DNA from: Symsagittifera roscoffensis
Lineage: Eukaryota > Xenacoelomorpha > Acoela > Convolutidae
DNA: 64,000 nucleotides
NCBI RefSeq assembly: GCF_963678635.1
Contig: NC_087068.1
Coordinates: 9,556,027-9,620,026, forward strand
Direction: 5' to 3'
Position 1 is the stretch's first letter. Each line of letters opens with the position of its first letter. A program made the position numbers and the translations under genes. Below the pieces are notes generated by a model. That model had not been told where the DNA came from. It did not search any database and saw only the letters and a program-made list of their open reading frames with translations. Below are positions 22,916 to 33,661 of this stretch, piece after piece.

Positions 22916-24330
22916 GTTTGATAAACCAGTATCGGAGTTGTTGATTTTGCTTATGTGCGAAGTAGTGGTCTGGATGTTGTTTACATATTGTAGTTTTAAG
23001 TTTTCTGTTTCTTCTTGTTTTCTGCTTGTTCTAGTTTATCTACTAGTTTCCCAAAATCTAAATCAGGTTCTCGGATTGAGGAAGGATGTGATGCTCTCTT
23101 TTTTATTGCTACTTTCCTAATTTAGGTGATAGAGTCATCATTAGGATTTCTGTTATCTTTGTGTTTTTATAATCATGAGTATTAAGTGAATATGCTTTTC
23201 GGACTAGTGTTTCTATTCTTACTGCCAGTTGTTTTATTGTTTCATTAGGTAGTCTACGATTTTCATTGCGCAAAACACTTTGATGTTGTTTGTTTCTTTC
23301 GGAGTCAAACATTTTTGAGAATTCCTGTGTGAATCGTTTCCAATCTGACTTTATTTCTATAAGTAAAACTGAAAACCATTTTTGAGCTGCGTCGTCAAGG
23401 GTAGTTTGGATTAGAGCTGTGCGTCTCTGTATCCAATTTTGATGAAGTGGCGTGTTTACTGGTTCAGGTCCTATATTTAAAGTTAAATTTGCTGTGACTG
23501 CGTTTAAAAAAAGCCGTCTGTGCCTGTGAATACCATTAGTGGTTTATTTGATCTTATTGATGATCCACCCATTAGGTATGGATTCATAGTCATTTGTAGG
23601 GATTCTGAGGCATGTGGCATTTGAGAAAAATTTGTTTGTTGGCTTTTTGCTATTTCGTGTTTTTGTAAATAATATGGTAGTGGGATTTCATTTTGCATCT
23701 GTTTTGGTTGGTATGAATTTGTATGGATTCATAGTCATTTGTAAGGATTCTGCGGCATGTGGCATTTGAGAAAAAATTGTTTGTTGGCTTTTTGCTATTT
23801 CGTGTTTTTGTAAATAATATGGTAGTGGGATTTCATTTTGCATCTGTTTCGGTTGGTATGAATTTGTAATAACTGGATTTTGTTGTTGAAAATTAAGGTT
23901 GTAAGAAGTTGGGTTAGTTCTAGGTTGTCCTATTTGTTCCTTTCGTGTGCATGGTTCAAAAATTGTTGGTTGATCAATACAATAAGAACGAGGTCTTGGA
24001 TTTGAGGAAAATCGTTGATGATTCTGATTATGGTATTCATCATCGTCTGATGGAAAATAATTTTGTGTGTATTGATTAGATTGATTTTTAGTATGATTTT
24101 CATTTGTATTATGTTTCCGTTGTTGGAAACATGGGTAGTTTCCATCTTGTTCTTAGGAGGATCGTGGTTGATCATGAAAACTTACTGAGTTTAAGATTAG
24201 CTGTGGTACATTTTGATTTTGTGTAAATATTTGAGTATTTTTTTTGTTTTTGTCGTTTTTGGTCTGTTCACATAATTATAATTGTGTTCTTCAAAATTAT
24301 TTCTGTGTTGTTTGTATGATGGCTTTGTTA
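22916..24330 (-). pseudogene. Gag capsid region, copy A2, with the 145-bp duplication
   Basis: The capsid frame 23312-23109 is identical to A1. The duplicated 145-bp units lie at 23577-23866. A single base differs near 23513, changing TDGIF to TDGFF in the short frame. Confidence 0.65.
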
Positions 24331-26000
24331 CGGGTCGAAAAGTTTAGTAATCTATCTGTGAATATTTTTGTACAAAAGAGGGTTTTACTGTAGATTGTAT
24401 GATTGTTTGTTGTAACGTTGGAATTTTTAGTTTTGGAGTTGTAAAGTTTGGTTGAATAGGTGAGATACTTTGTTTCGCTTCTGTTGTTGTTATTGTTTGA
24501 ACAATTTCTTCGTTGACAAATTGTGATGGGGTTTGTACATCTTGTTGTGTAAAATTTCTTGTTCCGTTTAGATTATCATTATTTACGAATGTGGAATTTA
24601 ACTTATTATTTCCTGTTCTTTCAGGTAAAAATGAATTGTAGTTTAAAGGTGTTGCGTCAACAGTAAGTGGATATACTCTAACATAATCTTTATCAATAAC
24701 AATAGTGCTAAATGCTTGACTTGATATATCTGTTGGTATGTTGATAAACAATTTATAAGACCATTCAGGGTCCCATACATAGTCTGATTGTTCTGCTAGT
24801 ACAGGTTCATCATCTGTACTTTGTGGTCGAAAAATTTTTCTTGCTTGTTCAATAAGATAAAAATTGTGACCAAAATAATCAATTATGAACCATGCTAAGA
24901 TTTTTTGTAAATCATGTTTAAAATTTTGTGTTATTTGATCATTTGTTAGGTTTTCTCGAATTGCATTAAAATTTTTGAAAATATGTGTAGTTGTTGTTTT
25001 ACAACTGTATGTCGAGACGTTTGAGTAGGTGAATTGCTTTAGAGTTCATCCAATTCTAATATAGATATATAGCTATAGATAAGTGAGAATACGTCGTTTG
25101 TAAATATCGAGTTTGCTCTTTGAGAGTTTTGGTGTTGTATGTTTTTGGTGTATTGTGTATAAACTTTGGAGAATTCTATATCTACATCGTCAGTTTGAAT
25201 GAGATATTTGATATGAGATGCATTTGGTGATATGATTTCTATTGTGTAGATTCCAAAGTGTGATGTGAGACAACATATACTTTTGATATAGTGATCGAGA
25301 AGTTGTCTTTTTATTTTTACATCTGGAAAATCTTTTGTGACTTTTTCCTTTTTCAAATAAGTTTGCAATTAAACTTTTACCAAATTATATTTGTCCGCGA
25401 TGTCCAGATAGTGGTGATATTAAAAATAGAAGTATTGAGTTTTCTGAGTTATCTTCATTTTGAATCATTTTTGTGGTGTATTACTGTTAATGTGTAGTGT
25501 TCAATATGTCTTATTGGTTGATTACAATTGTACAAACGTATTGGTTTGTTTGTGTAGCAATTTTTTCTTTTTCGTTTGCCTTTTACTGATGATTGTGATG
25601 TGGTTTTTGAATCTGTGAAGTATAATTGATCGTCTATTTGGTGATTTTTGTTTATTGAGTATTTTAAATTATGAAGTTCGTGTATTGCGGTTGTTTCTGA
25701 CTCTGAGACTGCGTTTCTTCGTTTTGAGAATCTTTTCCTAATATTTTTTTTTGTTTGTTTTTTTATCTTTTCTCTTAGTTTTTGTATTTTTTTTCTTATA
25801 TATCCCAATGATTGTCTGTGTTGTGATTACGAGGTCGTATTTCTCGTCGTTAGTTAAACAATTGTGTATTATGATTGTTTGTTTGTTTCCTAAATTTTCT
25901 CTTGACCTAAAGTTTAGGATGATAGATGCACAATCTGGGTTAAAGATTCTAATACCTTTAACTGTTAGTTCTTACAATTTTTTGTGGTTAGCTTAACTTG
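24331..26000 (-). pseudogene. Gag N-terminal half, complete in extent (copy A2 plus single-copy part)
   Basis: Frames 24751-24344 and 25368-25039 and the Lys-rich frame around 25808-25455 represent consecutive pieces of the Gag N-terminus (matrix-like). Element C shows matching pieces at 38061-37609 and 38400-39260 in the same order, for example a shared NxGxKxTIxIHxCLxxDExYDL pattern near 25880 and 39180, which argues that this was coding. No ATG clearly marks the start; frames are broken by at least four stops. The name matrix is by position only. Confidence 0.5.
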
Positions 26001-26916
26001 GGTCGTTTATTTGGGTTGGGAAGAAAGCGTATATCGATTCCGAAGAATGATTCGTACTTTCTGGTGGCTAATTCTAAGCTAAGATTTGACTTACTTAATC
26101 TTACTTAGGGGTTATGATTTGTGATCAAGGGTTGGAGATTAGTAAATCGATCCACAAGGTTCAGGTATAATTAGAACGCAAGCAGTTCGTTAGATACTAT
26201 TTTACGACTGACTAAGTTTAAGTGTTTTAGCCTGGGTCATCTAAGAGGAATGGGATCAAGTTTAGATTAATTAAAATGGTTGTTTTTTTTGGAAAAGTTT
26301 CTGTTAGTTCTGGGTCTTTGATAAGGGTTGGATAGTGAAAAGACGTTTGAGGTCGTTAGACACTAAGTAAAAGTGGAGGGGGAGAACAAAATTGATCTAT
26401 TTGATCCAAGGATAGGCCTTGATGATCGGAAATTTAAATAAATTAGAAATTTAAAATTTAAGGTATAATTTAATTTAAAGATCCAAGGGAAGCCTTGATG
26501 ATCTGTTATTTAAATGAAATTACTTTAAGTGAAAGTAAAGATAAGCCTTGATAGTTTAAAATTAGAGCGTTAAGGTTAGGTGTTAGTTTTGATGTTAATT
26601 TTTGGAATTCGCTGTTATGTTTTAGGTGATGAAGCTGGGATGATATGATGAGTTATAATACTAACAATTTGTAGTTTATACTAACTAATTTTTGTATTTC
26701 TATTTAATAAAAACATTTTCAAGATTTGTTATTTAATTTACAGCTGATTTAAGGAAAACGACAAGTGTTGTTTTTATCAATCGTTATTGTACGATTAATA
26801 GGTTTACCGCCATGAAAAATTATTTGAAAGTGTTTTCCATTTCAAATATTATGTCAATAAATAAAAGTTTAAAATCACTGCTGGTAATACTCTAAATACA
26901 AAAGTTTGATGCCGTA
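26001..26916 (-). other. Non-coding leader of element A between the 5' ORF and gag
   Basis: No frame is supported here. It is nevertheless conserved with element C (39340-40228). The best block is 26321-26365, GATAAGGGTTGGATAGTG and onward, matching 39665-39710. Three direct repeats around GCCTTGATGATC lie at 26403-26427, 26480-26503 and 26539-26554. In retroelements such leaders hold primer-binding, packaging and splice signals; I could not identify a primer-binding site by eye. Confidence 0.5.
26403..26554. repeat. Leader direct repeats, three units
   Basis: GATCCAAGGATAGGCCTTGA (26403), GATCCAAGGGAAGCCTTGAT (26480) and AAGATAAGCCTTGATAG (26539). Element C keeps three diverged units at 39758, 39816 and 39867. 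Confidence 0.7.
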
Positions 26917-27420
26917 CTAAGTTTGTTTTTGCCGTACTATCATGAAATCAATTGGTAGATTTCTTCCTAATCGTATGTGGTTTCTTGTTCGACGTCTTCT
27001 ACCAATACCGGGTAGTTCTCGTATTAATCGGAATATTGGATCTGATTTATTGAGGCGTAAATACATATCTACTAAGTGTTTATGAAAAGTTGTATTTGTC
27101 TTTTTCTAATCTAATTTTGTCTAATGCTAGGTTAGTTAAGGTCTGTTCGAGACTTGTGGTCGCACCAGATGAGTTATGTATTATCTACTGTACTTCAGAT
27201 AAGGTACACCGTCTGCTCGTCACGCTATCTTATTTTCTGCTGGATAGATTCGTGCAACTTCTTAGTCTAATACCGATCTTAATCTTACTCTTATATCTCC
27301 TAGTCTCAATGGATCTAGTGTACACCGGTTTGCGCGAGTTAGTTCCAGAATGAGAACAACTGTATTCTAAGTTTAATTCAAATTGCTCTGGTGTTGAAAC
27401 TACAAGTAGTTTCAACACTT
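26917..27420 (-). pseudogene. 5' ORF upstream of gag, frame-broken
   Basis: Two parts are legible. From about 27420 one frame starts LKLLVVSTPEQFE, and after a shift continues as CTLDPLRLGDIRVRLRSVLD, then TAA (27262-27264), then EVARIYPAENKIA, then TGA (27220-27222). Element C shows the same order of motifs (40864-40229), with the same two stops. The second part is an ATG ORF of 49 codons (27066-26917) rich in Arg (PGIGRRRRTRNHIRLGR) and ending DFMIVRQKQT; element C has its aligned ATG at 40468. Substitution between A and C preserves residues, so the region was coding. Its function is unknown: an accessory or Gag N-terminal domain, or a spliced leader exon. Confidence 0.5.
27391..27418. promoter_or_regulatory. 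Perfect hairpin at the head of the 5' ORF
   Basis: Arms GTGTTGAAACTAC (27391-27403) and GTAGTTTCAACAC (27406-27418) are exact inverse complements around AA. Element C has GTGCTGAAACTAC / GTAGTTGCAGCAC (40837-40864), with one compensated pair change (T-A to C-G) and one mismatch. Retroelement leaders use such stems for RNA folding or dimerisation; it might also mark an LTR edge, since it begins TGTTG and ends CAACA. Confidence 0.6.
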
Positions 27421-27535
27421 TACAAATAAATAGGTTGTTAGTTTGATAGAATATGATTGGTTAGTATTTAATATTTTATAAAGATAAAATATCATAATAT
27501 TAACCAATTATAAATACTAGTTTAGATCCGGTTCG
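27419..27535 (-). promoter_or_regulatory. Promoter-like 5' end of element A (TATA and CCAAT motifs)
   Basis: On the coding strand the order is CTAGTATTTATAATTGG (TATA-like, about 27505-27521), then ACTAACCAATCATATTC (CCAAT, about 27440-27460). A second CCAAT-type motif in opposite orientation makes an imperfect inverted repeat. Element C shares CTAGTATTTATAA and ACTAACCAATCATATTC at 40880-40965. Similarity ends just upstream, which marks the element edge. Confidence 0.45.
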
Positions 27536-28511
27536 AAACTAGACGACAAGCAAATTAGACGACCGTAAAGAAACGGAATTTACGGACAACCAGTGTTTAA
27601 TCAGCCAAAAGTTAAGATGGTAGATTTTCTCCAGGGGGAGGCAGATTTTCAAAAAAGTTTTCAAAAGTTTTGTCAACCTTTTTTAGGTCGACAATTTAAG
27701 TCTGTAAACAAAATACAGATTAAGAAACTTAAAATACAATTTAAGTTTGCAAACCGAATAGTCACAGCTAACCACGAGAAATCAAATCCTCGCTTATCTA
27801 CAGCATCTATAATAATGAATTTCTACACTTAGCAGCTGAAATACTTGTCACTCTCCTTCATGTTTTTTTTTGTTTCAGAAATGTAAGAGTAAATGCCGAC
27901 TTGTTTAATTGAACATTTGAGCTGGTTGAAAAGTGTACTTTTCGTACAACTAGGACTCAGAAAAGGCAAAGTCTTTCACCCTGGATTTCCTCTGAAAGCC
28001 ATTTTTGAAGACCTTTGAGTTGTCTCTGTGCAAAACAAATATTTTGACGGCTTTATGGTAATTGATTAGTAACACACACGTATGGTGAATAAAATATTTG
28101 TAATATAAAAAAGAACATCGAGACAAGATGGTATAAAAGGTAGCACATCTCATAAGGTTTCTGTGTGAACAAATCTTGTTTTTCAAAACAAAAACAAAGG
28201 ATATTGAACTCTGTTCTCCAAGATTTTTTGTTAGATTTTGTTAAAATGAATATTGATTTTGAACAAATGAGACCAGAATCAATATTCAAGTTTTAGTATA
28301 ATTTTTGCAATATAAAATATGTAATTAAAATATTGAGCAGAGTTAGTGTTTTTTTTTGAGAATAAGTAAAATTTTAAGCGCTCAAGAAAAAATGAAAGGG
28401 TTGAGTTTTTTTATTTTTTTGTGCCAAATTAGGTTTTGGACAAATTTTTCCATGTAGAAAAAATTAAGTTATACATAAAAGTGCTTGTTCACCACACTCT
28501 TGTCTAGTAAT
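27536..28511. other. Non-coding flank with a MITE fragment
   Basis: No supported gene. At 27621-27692 there is a piece of the CAGGGGCGGAT-type MITE (TTTTCTCCAGGGGGAGGCAG and following), nearly identical to 28535-28605. The rest is AT-rich with T and A runs. Confidence 0.5.
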
Positions 28512-28826
28512 CAGGGGTTGATCTAGGATTTTCTCCAGGGGGAAGCAGATTTTCAAAAAAAATTTTAAAAATTTTGTCAACCTTTTTTAGGTCGACAAAA
28601 ATGATATCTTCCGGATAACTAGAAAAACCCTTCTTTGACACCTCTAAATTTTCTGCACCGCAGACGATTTTTTGAAGAAAAAAAACTGGCCAAAAAAGTT
28701 TTCGGGCAGTTTTTGGAAAGTTTTGACAAAAAAATCCTGTATATTTGGCGTATCAAATATTGCGCAGTGTTTGGCGTTTCGACAGAAAAATCGCGTTTTG
28801 ACAGAAAAATCGCGCATCAAATAAGT
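28512..28826. mobile_element. hAT-like MITE remnant, left part
   Basis: Starts CAGGGGTTGATCTAGGATTT, matching the intact element end at 56876. The GTCGACC-type internal motif (TTTTTTAGGTCGACAA) is present. Two copies of a 20-bp unit, GACAGAAAAATCGCG, lie near its right end. No right terminus of its own is visible before the next element begins at 28827. Confidence 0.6.
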
Positions 28827-29226
28827 CAGGGACGGATTTAGGGAAGGGGTGGGGGAACGGAGGCCCTCTCCCCTAAGGGATTCGACCCCATCACCAGGCA
28901 ATGTAACCCCCTTTGTACTACTTTGAAATATCCCTTTTAGGCTGACTGACCCTAATATTTTGGAGCCAATGTAAACTAACTTTGGAGGGGAGCACGCGCC
29001 AAAAAAACTACAATTTTTTGGTCAAAATTTTTCCAAAAGTGACCTGTTTACTTTTTTAAAATTTGCATGCGGCGCAAAATTTTTGGTCCAAATAGGGTTT
29101 TTATAGTGTTCTGGTGGATGTGCTCGGAAAACATTCTGGTCGACCTAAAAGAAAGGTCGACAAATTTTTCGAAAATTTTTTGAAAATCCGCACCCTCCCT
29201 TCGAGAAAATCATAGATCCACTCCTG
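28827..29226. mobile_element. hAT-like MITE
   Basis: Left end CAGGGACGGATTTAGGG, right end GAAAATCATAGATCCACTCCTG, imperfect inverted termini of the family. Internal hallmarks are GGGGAGCACGCGCC, TTTTTTGGTCAAAATTTTTC and GTCGACC-like blocks. The flanks (AAATAAGT and AGTCAGAT) do not form a clean 8-bp duplication. Confidence 0.65.
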
Positions 29227-29959
29227 AGTCAGATCAAGCATTATATTCTATAATTTCCTCGGGAAAAGATTTTTGAATGCGAGTTTCAAATAGTAAAATT
29301 GAGCTCTTGACCCCCTCCCCCCACTTCCCACCTGCAACTTTTTTTACAAATAAAATTGTTGTTTGCATTATCCGATTGCCCGATTGCTATGAAAATTAAT
29401 ATGAGACTAATTAGGCGATGACAATTATACTTGGCCCTCATACTTAAACTTGTAAACCCCTCCTTACACCTTGCACAGTGGGGGGGGGGGGGGGGGGGGT
29501 AAAACAGCCTTTCCGCACTGACAAAGATGGAATAGGACTGACTTTAGTATGAAAAAAGTGTGTTGAAAAACTTTTGACCAATTTTAGTATGAAAAAAGTA
29601 CAAAGATAATACAAAAAAATACAGGTTGACTTAGAACGATTGAAAATGGAACTAATTTGATATTAAGCCCAAGCTAAAAAAAACTGATTCAACCCGATTT
29701 TAAATTGATACAAATAGGTTTTTAAGACGATGGAAGCCAATTTAAATTGATTAAAATTGATTTTTTTCTTTCGAAGATCATCATTTTCCAATTTTATTTG
29801 CATTTATTTATTGCTTATAATTTTTCATTTTACATCCATAGCGTATTATAAATAAAAAAGACCGAATAAAAAGACCAAAATATCGATAAAACTCTATGAT
29901 TTCCTTGCATATTTTGAGTTCAAAAATGGATCTATATTGACCCTTTTCTTGATTCGTTT
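29227..29959. other. Non-coding stretch with a 20-base G run
   Basis: No gene seen. The homopolymer G run is at 29480-29499; homopolymer length may be unreliable. Confidence 0.5.
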
Positions 29960-30159
29960 NNNNNNNNNNNNNNNNNNNNNNNNNNNNNNNNNNNNNNNNN
30001 NNNNNNNNNNNNNNNNNNNNNNNNNNNNNNNNNNNNNNNNNNNNNNNNNNNNNNNNNNNNNNNNNNNNNNNNNNNNNNNNNNNNNNNNNNNNNNNNNNNN
30101 NNNNNNNNNNNNNNNNNNNNNNNNNNNNNNNNNNNNNNNNNNNNNNNNNNNNNNNNNNN
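29960..30159. other. Assembly gap, 200 N
   Basis: Exactly 200 undefined bases, a conventional placeholder length. The left end of element C and any env it carried are hidden or lost here. Confidence 0.99.
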
Positions 30160-30620
30160 TGAACGTCGTAACAATTAAAATGTTGTTGAAATTTGGTACC
30201 TGAGGAGGTGATCAAGAACTTTTGAGAAGATACAGTAGGCTTATATGAAGGAGTAGAAATTACAAAGGGGCTGCAAAAAATTGTTAAAAGGAGAACTACT
30301 GTTTTAGGGTGTCAATGATAAAAACACAAAGTTCTGAAGTTATTGAAAAAAATGAAGGAATTTCGAAGGAATTTTAAAAAATTTTGAACTGGTCTGGAGA
30401 GAAGCATTTGTGAAATGATTTGTTTTATCGAATTTTTTTCGGGTTAGAAATCTGGTTTGGTAGGATTGTTTATTGATTTTTGACAAGTGGATTGAGTATA
30501 GAAAGGTTTTTGTTGAACGAAAAACTGGAGGTTTAGAAATGAGCTTCTAGTTTTGTTTTCATTTATTGGATGGTTAGGGGTTTTTTGAAGATATTTTGAA
30601 TTTAGGCTAAATGATCATAT
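30160..30620 (-). pseudogene. Pol/env boundary of element C
   Basis: Diverged match to 8105-8530 of A, with a hydrophobic stretch in one frame and a KVLDHL motif close to the gap. Many stops; nothing further can be assigned. Confidence 0.4.
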
Positions 30621-31019
30621 CAGTAGTTTTTGTCGTAAGGCTTATTCAATATTGCCCTTTTAGGGAAGTATGGAGTGTAAGTTGAGACAATATAATTGAT
30701 TTTTGTACTCAGTGATAGGTGATTGCTGTAACAATTATATCATTTTTATTTAGTTTGTCAAACTCGAAGATATTGCTTATTTTGATCTGGAGGTCTTCTA
30801 GTTTTAGTTTCAGATCTGTTCGAAGTTAACACTTTGTCGGCTAATGAAAGTAGTGTCAGATGATTGGGATGATATTTGAACGAAGGTTTTTTGTGATGAA
30901 AATATCTGAGTACAATGAATGTTTTTTAAATAATCAAAGAAGTTTCTTTTTCAATTTTTAGATTGTGGAACAAATGTGTAGTAATCTTTTTGTGGTTGAC
31001 CACTGAGTCGCAATGTTTT

Positions 31020-32740
31020 GCGTTTTTGTGAGTTGTCTTTTGTTTCTTGAGTCAAAATGTTTTCCCCTAAATTGCGATTTCCTTTTTTCTTTTGAGATAT
31101 TTGATTTTGGCTGATTTTCAATTTTTTTTGGAAGTGTTTTTCGTGATTTACTTTTGATTTGATTTAGATAAAGATAATGAATGACTAAAAAATTAATATT
31201 TTTGTTGTTTGTGAGGATTTTTTCTGAAAAATACTTTTTGTCCTGTAAAGGATCACAATTGTGTTAATTCGCGAAGGGCGTTTTCTCTTGATAAATGGTT
31301 GTTTCTAAGTTGTAATGTTTCTTTTTTGTTAGGGTCAGTAAGTTTAATGTTACATCTGCGGTTTTTCAATTACTTGGTATGGTCCTTTTCAGATAGGTTG
31401 TAACTTTTTAGCTATACCTTTCTGGATAATGAACTAATTTGGGTTTGAGACATAAGCTCCGATTTCTAACTTAGTAGTTGGTGTGAAACGTGATTTTATT
31501 TGAGATTGAGTATTCTGTCTTTGTAAAAAAACTTCACCAATTTTTTGATAAATTTCGTTATTCTTTTCGTCCCGATTTAAAACCCATTCTGTATGTGTTC
31601 CAAAGGCTACTTTTAGGATTTCTGCGTGATGAAATGATCTTTTTCGTGTGTATGTAGGGGTAGATTCTAAAAAATTGAATGTTTTTAGGTTTAAAAATTT
31701 TTTGTTGGTTTTTTGAGGAGTTTGCTGTGAACAAAATTGACTTTCCGTGATTTTTGATTGAAAACCATTTGGTATGGCGACAATCCTAGGGTTATTGTTA
31801 TTTGTAAACTAGATGTTAATTGAAAAAGCTTCATGACAGTTGACATTCAGTAATTTTGGTATCAATTCCATTGATGATACATCTAAGGTATTCTTGTAGG
31901 GAACGGTTCATACCTTCGACTGAACCATTTGTCCAGGGGGCATCAGAACTTTGGGGTTTATGTTTATTATTAAAGAGACGACATAACGTGATGATGTCTT
32001 GTTTATGAATTCAGTAACATTATCAAAAACAACGGTTACTGGTAGTCAATTTTTGGCTATCCAATGTTCATAAAGTGGTTTGTATGCATAATAAGCATTA
32101 GAATAATGTACAGGGTTGAGTGCTACATAGTGAGTAAATGCATCAACTATAACTATTTTGTATGAATTTGTTTCTGAAGAGGGCGTTATAGTGCCTTTTC
32201 TATCAAATGATTTTCAGTAGTTGAAATATAAATTTTGTCCTTTAACGTCCTGCTTTTCTGCATTTGTTTTTGGTGTTGATAAGGTGTATTTAATTGACTT
32301 GTTATGCAATCATTGCATAAGACTTTCATCAAAATCGGTGCATTTGGATGGTAGAAATTTTGAATAAAAAATTGAGCATGTTGTTTCTGATCCTGTATTT
32401 CCTTTTGTTTTCAAGGAATCGGAAATGTGAAATGCGCTCAAGGTCATGGTTAATTGCAGACAAAGAACTTTTGTGACTGGATTATGATATTTCAAAAGAT
32501 CAGTGATTTCGTTGATTGTTGTTAAGTTTTCGAAAATATCTAAGTAGCGTTTTTTTTCTATTAAAAGTTTTATCTGCCTTTAGAGGTTCTGTTTTATACT
32601 TATGTCAGGATTTAAGTTGTCTGATGACAAGGTCAAGATTTTGATATTTTGGTAGTAATTTTAGTGTTATGTTTTCTCTGATTGGTAAGAAGATACTTTG
32701 AATTCGTTTACTGGAAAATATTTAGTCTAAAGGGTTTTGT
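31020..32740 (-). pseudogene. Integrase region of element C
   Basis: The three catalytic acids are still readable: Asp in DAFTHYVALNP (about 32130), Asp in FDNVTEF (about 32020; Gly of the usual DNG changed to Val), and Glu in GSVEGMNRS (about 31915). A TGA replaces a Gly codon just before the second Asp. Zinc-finger remnants lie at 32430-32290. The TGA at 32605-32607 (LKS-stop-HKYKTEPLKAD) is shared with A1 and A2, while the neighbouring TAA of A is TAT here. Confidence 0.75.
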
Positions 32741-32987
32741 AGATTAAACATTTCATTTATGGTGTACTTGGAATTTAAATTAGGAGGTCCTCGTAAATTT
32801 ATGCTATCAGTTTGATTTCTTTTTTCGATCAAAGGGAATAGGTTTTATTGATATAATTCTTGTTTAGGTGATTGGTTTTGTGAATTATTTTTCATCCATT
32901 CCTAAAAATTCTACTTCGTAATATTTATTTTGGCAACCGAGATATGAAGAAAAATGCTCCAGATTAATTATGTGTGTATTGTCTCGA

Positions 32988-33661
32988 TCAGTTTACTGCA
33001 TACCTGCATTCTAGTTGTGGTGATGTTCCGTCTTTTGCAGGGAGAAATTTAAAGTTTTGTGGATTTTCTACGGTTGTTTTCCGTGTTATTAGCCTAGGTG
33101 GTGTTTTTAGACTAAGAATATCTGGTAAGGCAATTTTTTTTCCTGCTGTCCAAACTATATGTAAGTTTGGAAAACTCATAAGAATAAGTTCAAATCTATA
33201 AACTCTATGACTTGGGTTTAACTTTCGTGTAAATAGAAAAATTGTTGGTTTATGATCTGTAATTAGAACTGTTGATGTTTTGATCCAAGGGTTGAAAATT
33301 CGTATTCTATAAGTGTACATATTATAGCTGTAAATTCTCTCATAAATAAAGAGAATCTATGTTCTGCTTGCGCAAAAAATCTTAAATTTGCTGATTTAAA
33401 GCTCATTATATTTGTTCCTTCATGTGATTGTACGAGTACTGCGTCAATTCCAAAATTTGAGGTGTCACACAACGCATAGAATTGTTGATCTGGATCCGGG
33501 ATTTTTTTTTTATAATTTTTCGGTGGGAGAGTTTTGATTTCGTCAAATTGTTTTTGATGTTCTAAAGTCCATTCCAAAATATTTTGTTGTCTAAGAAAAT
33601 TATAAAATGGTCTTAGGTATAATTGCCTTCTATAGAAATAATTACTCAAAAAGTTTAACAT
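32988..33661 (-). pseudogene. RNase H region of element C
   Basis: Two overlapping frames, 33661-33263 and 33320-32988, cover the domain: LRPFYNFLRQQNILEW, CDTSNFGIDAVL, then TDHKPTIFLF and HIVWTAGKKIALPD. The first Asp region reads CDTSNFG, keeping the acid. One shift splits the domain near 33290. The RT/RNase H boundary is in frame, unlike in A. Confidence 0.8.

Larger units (their letters stand above)
16805..25109. repeat. 8.3-kb tandem duplication, copy A2
   Basis: Nearly identical to 8500-16804. It differs at scattered bases (for example protein changes H/Q, N/K, K/E, S/N and I/T between the copies) and by short indels in homopolymers. It is continuous on the right with single-copy gag sequence at 25110, so it is the copy attached to the element's own 5' end. 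Confidence 0.95.
1..27535 (-). mobile_element. Endogenous retrovirus-like element A (gag-pol-env plus extra ORF), decayed and internally duplicated
   Basis: Reading the minus strand gives the order 5' ORF, gag with zinc knuckle, protease, RT (YLDD), RNase H, integrase (DD35E, GPY/F), env-like region, extra ORF. The pol order with RNase H before integrase and the GPY/F module are those of Ty3/gypsy-type elements and retroviruses. The right limit is where similarity to element C stops (about 27535). The left LTR is not visible and probably lies outside the window, so no LTR pair or target duplication can be shown. Two tandem duplications (8.3 kb and 1.76 kb) account for the 27-kb size. Frameshifts and stops in every gene mean no full-length product is possible. 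Confidence 0.9.

Noticed and set aside
27391-27418. Reading the hairpin as two abutting LTR ends
   Set aside because: Although it begins TGTTG and ends CAACA, no LTR-length copy flanks it on either side and it lies inside a conserved reading frame.
29808-30215. Frames running through the N gap
   Set aside because: They are open only because undefined bases give no stops.
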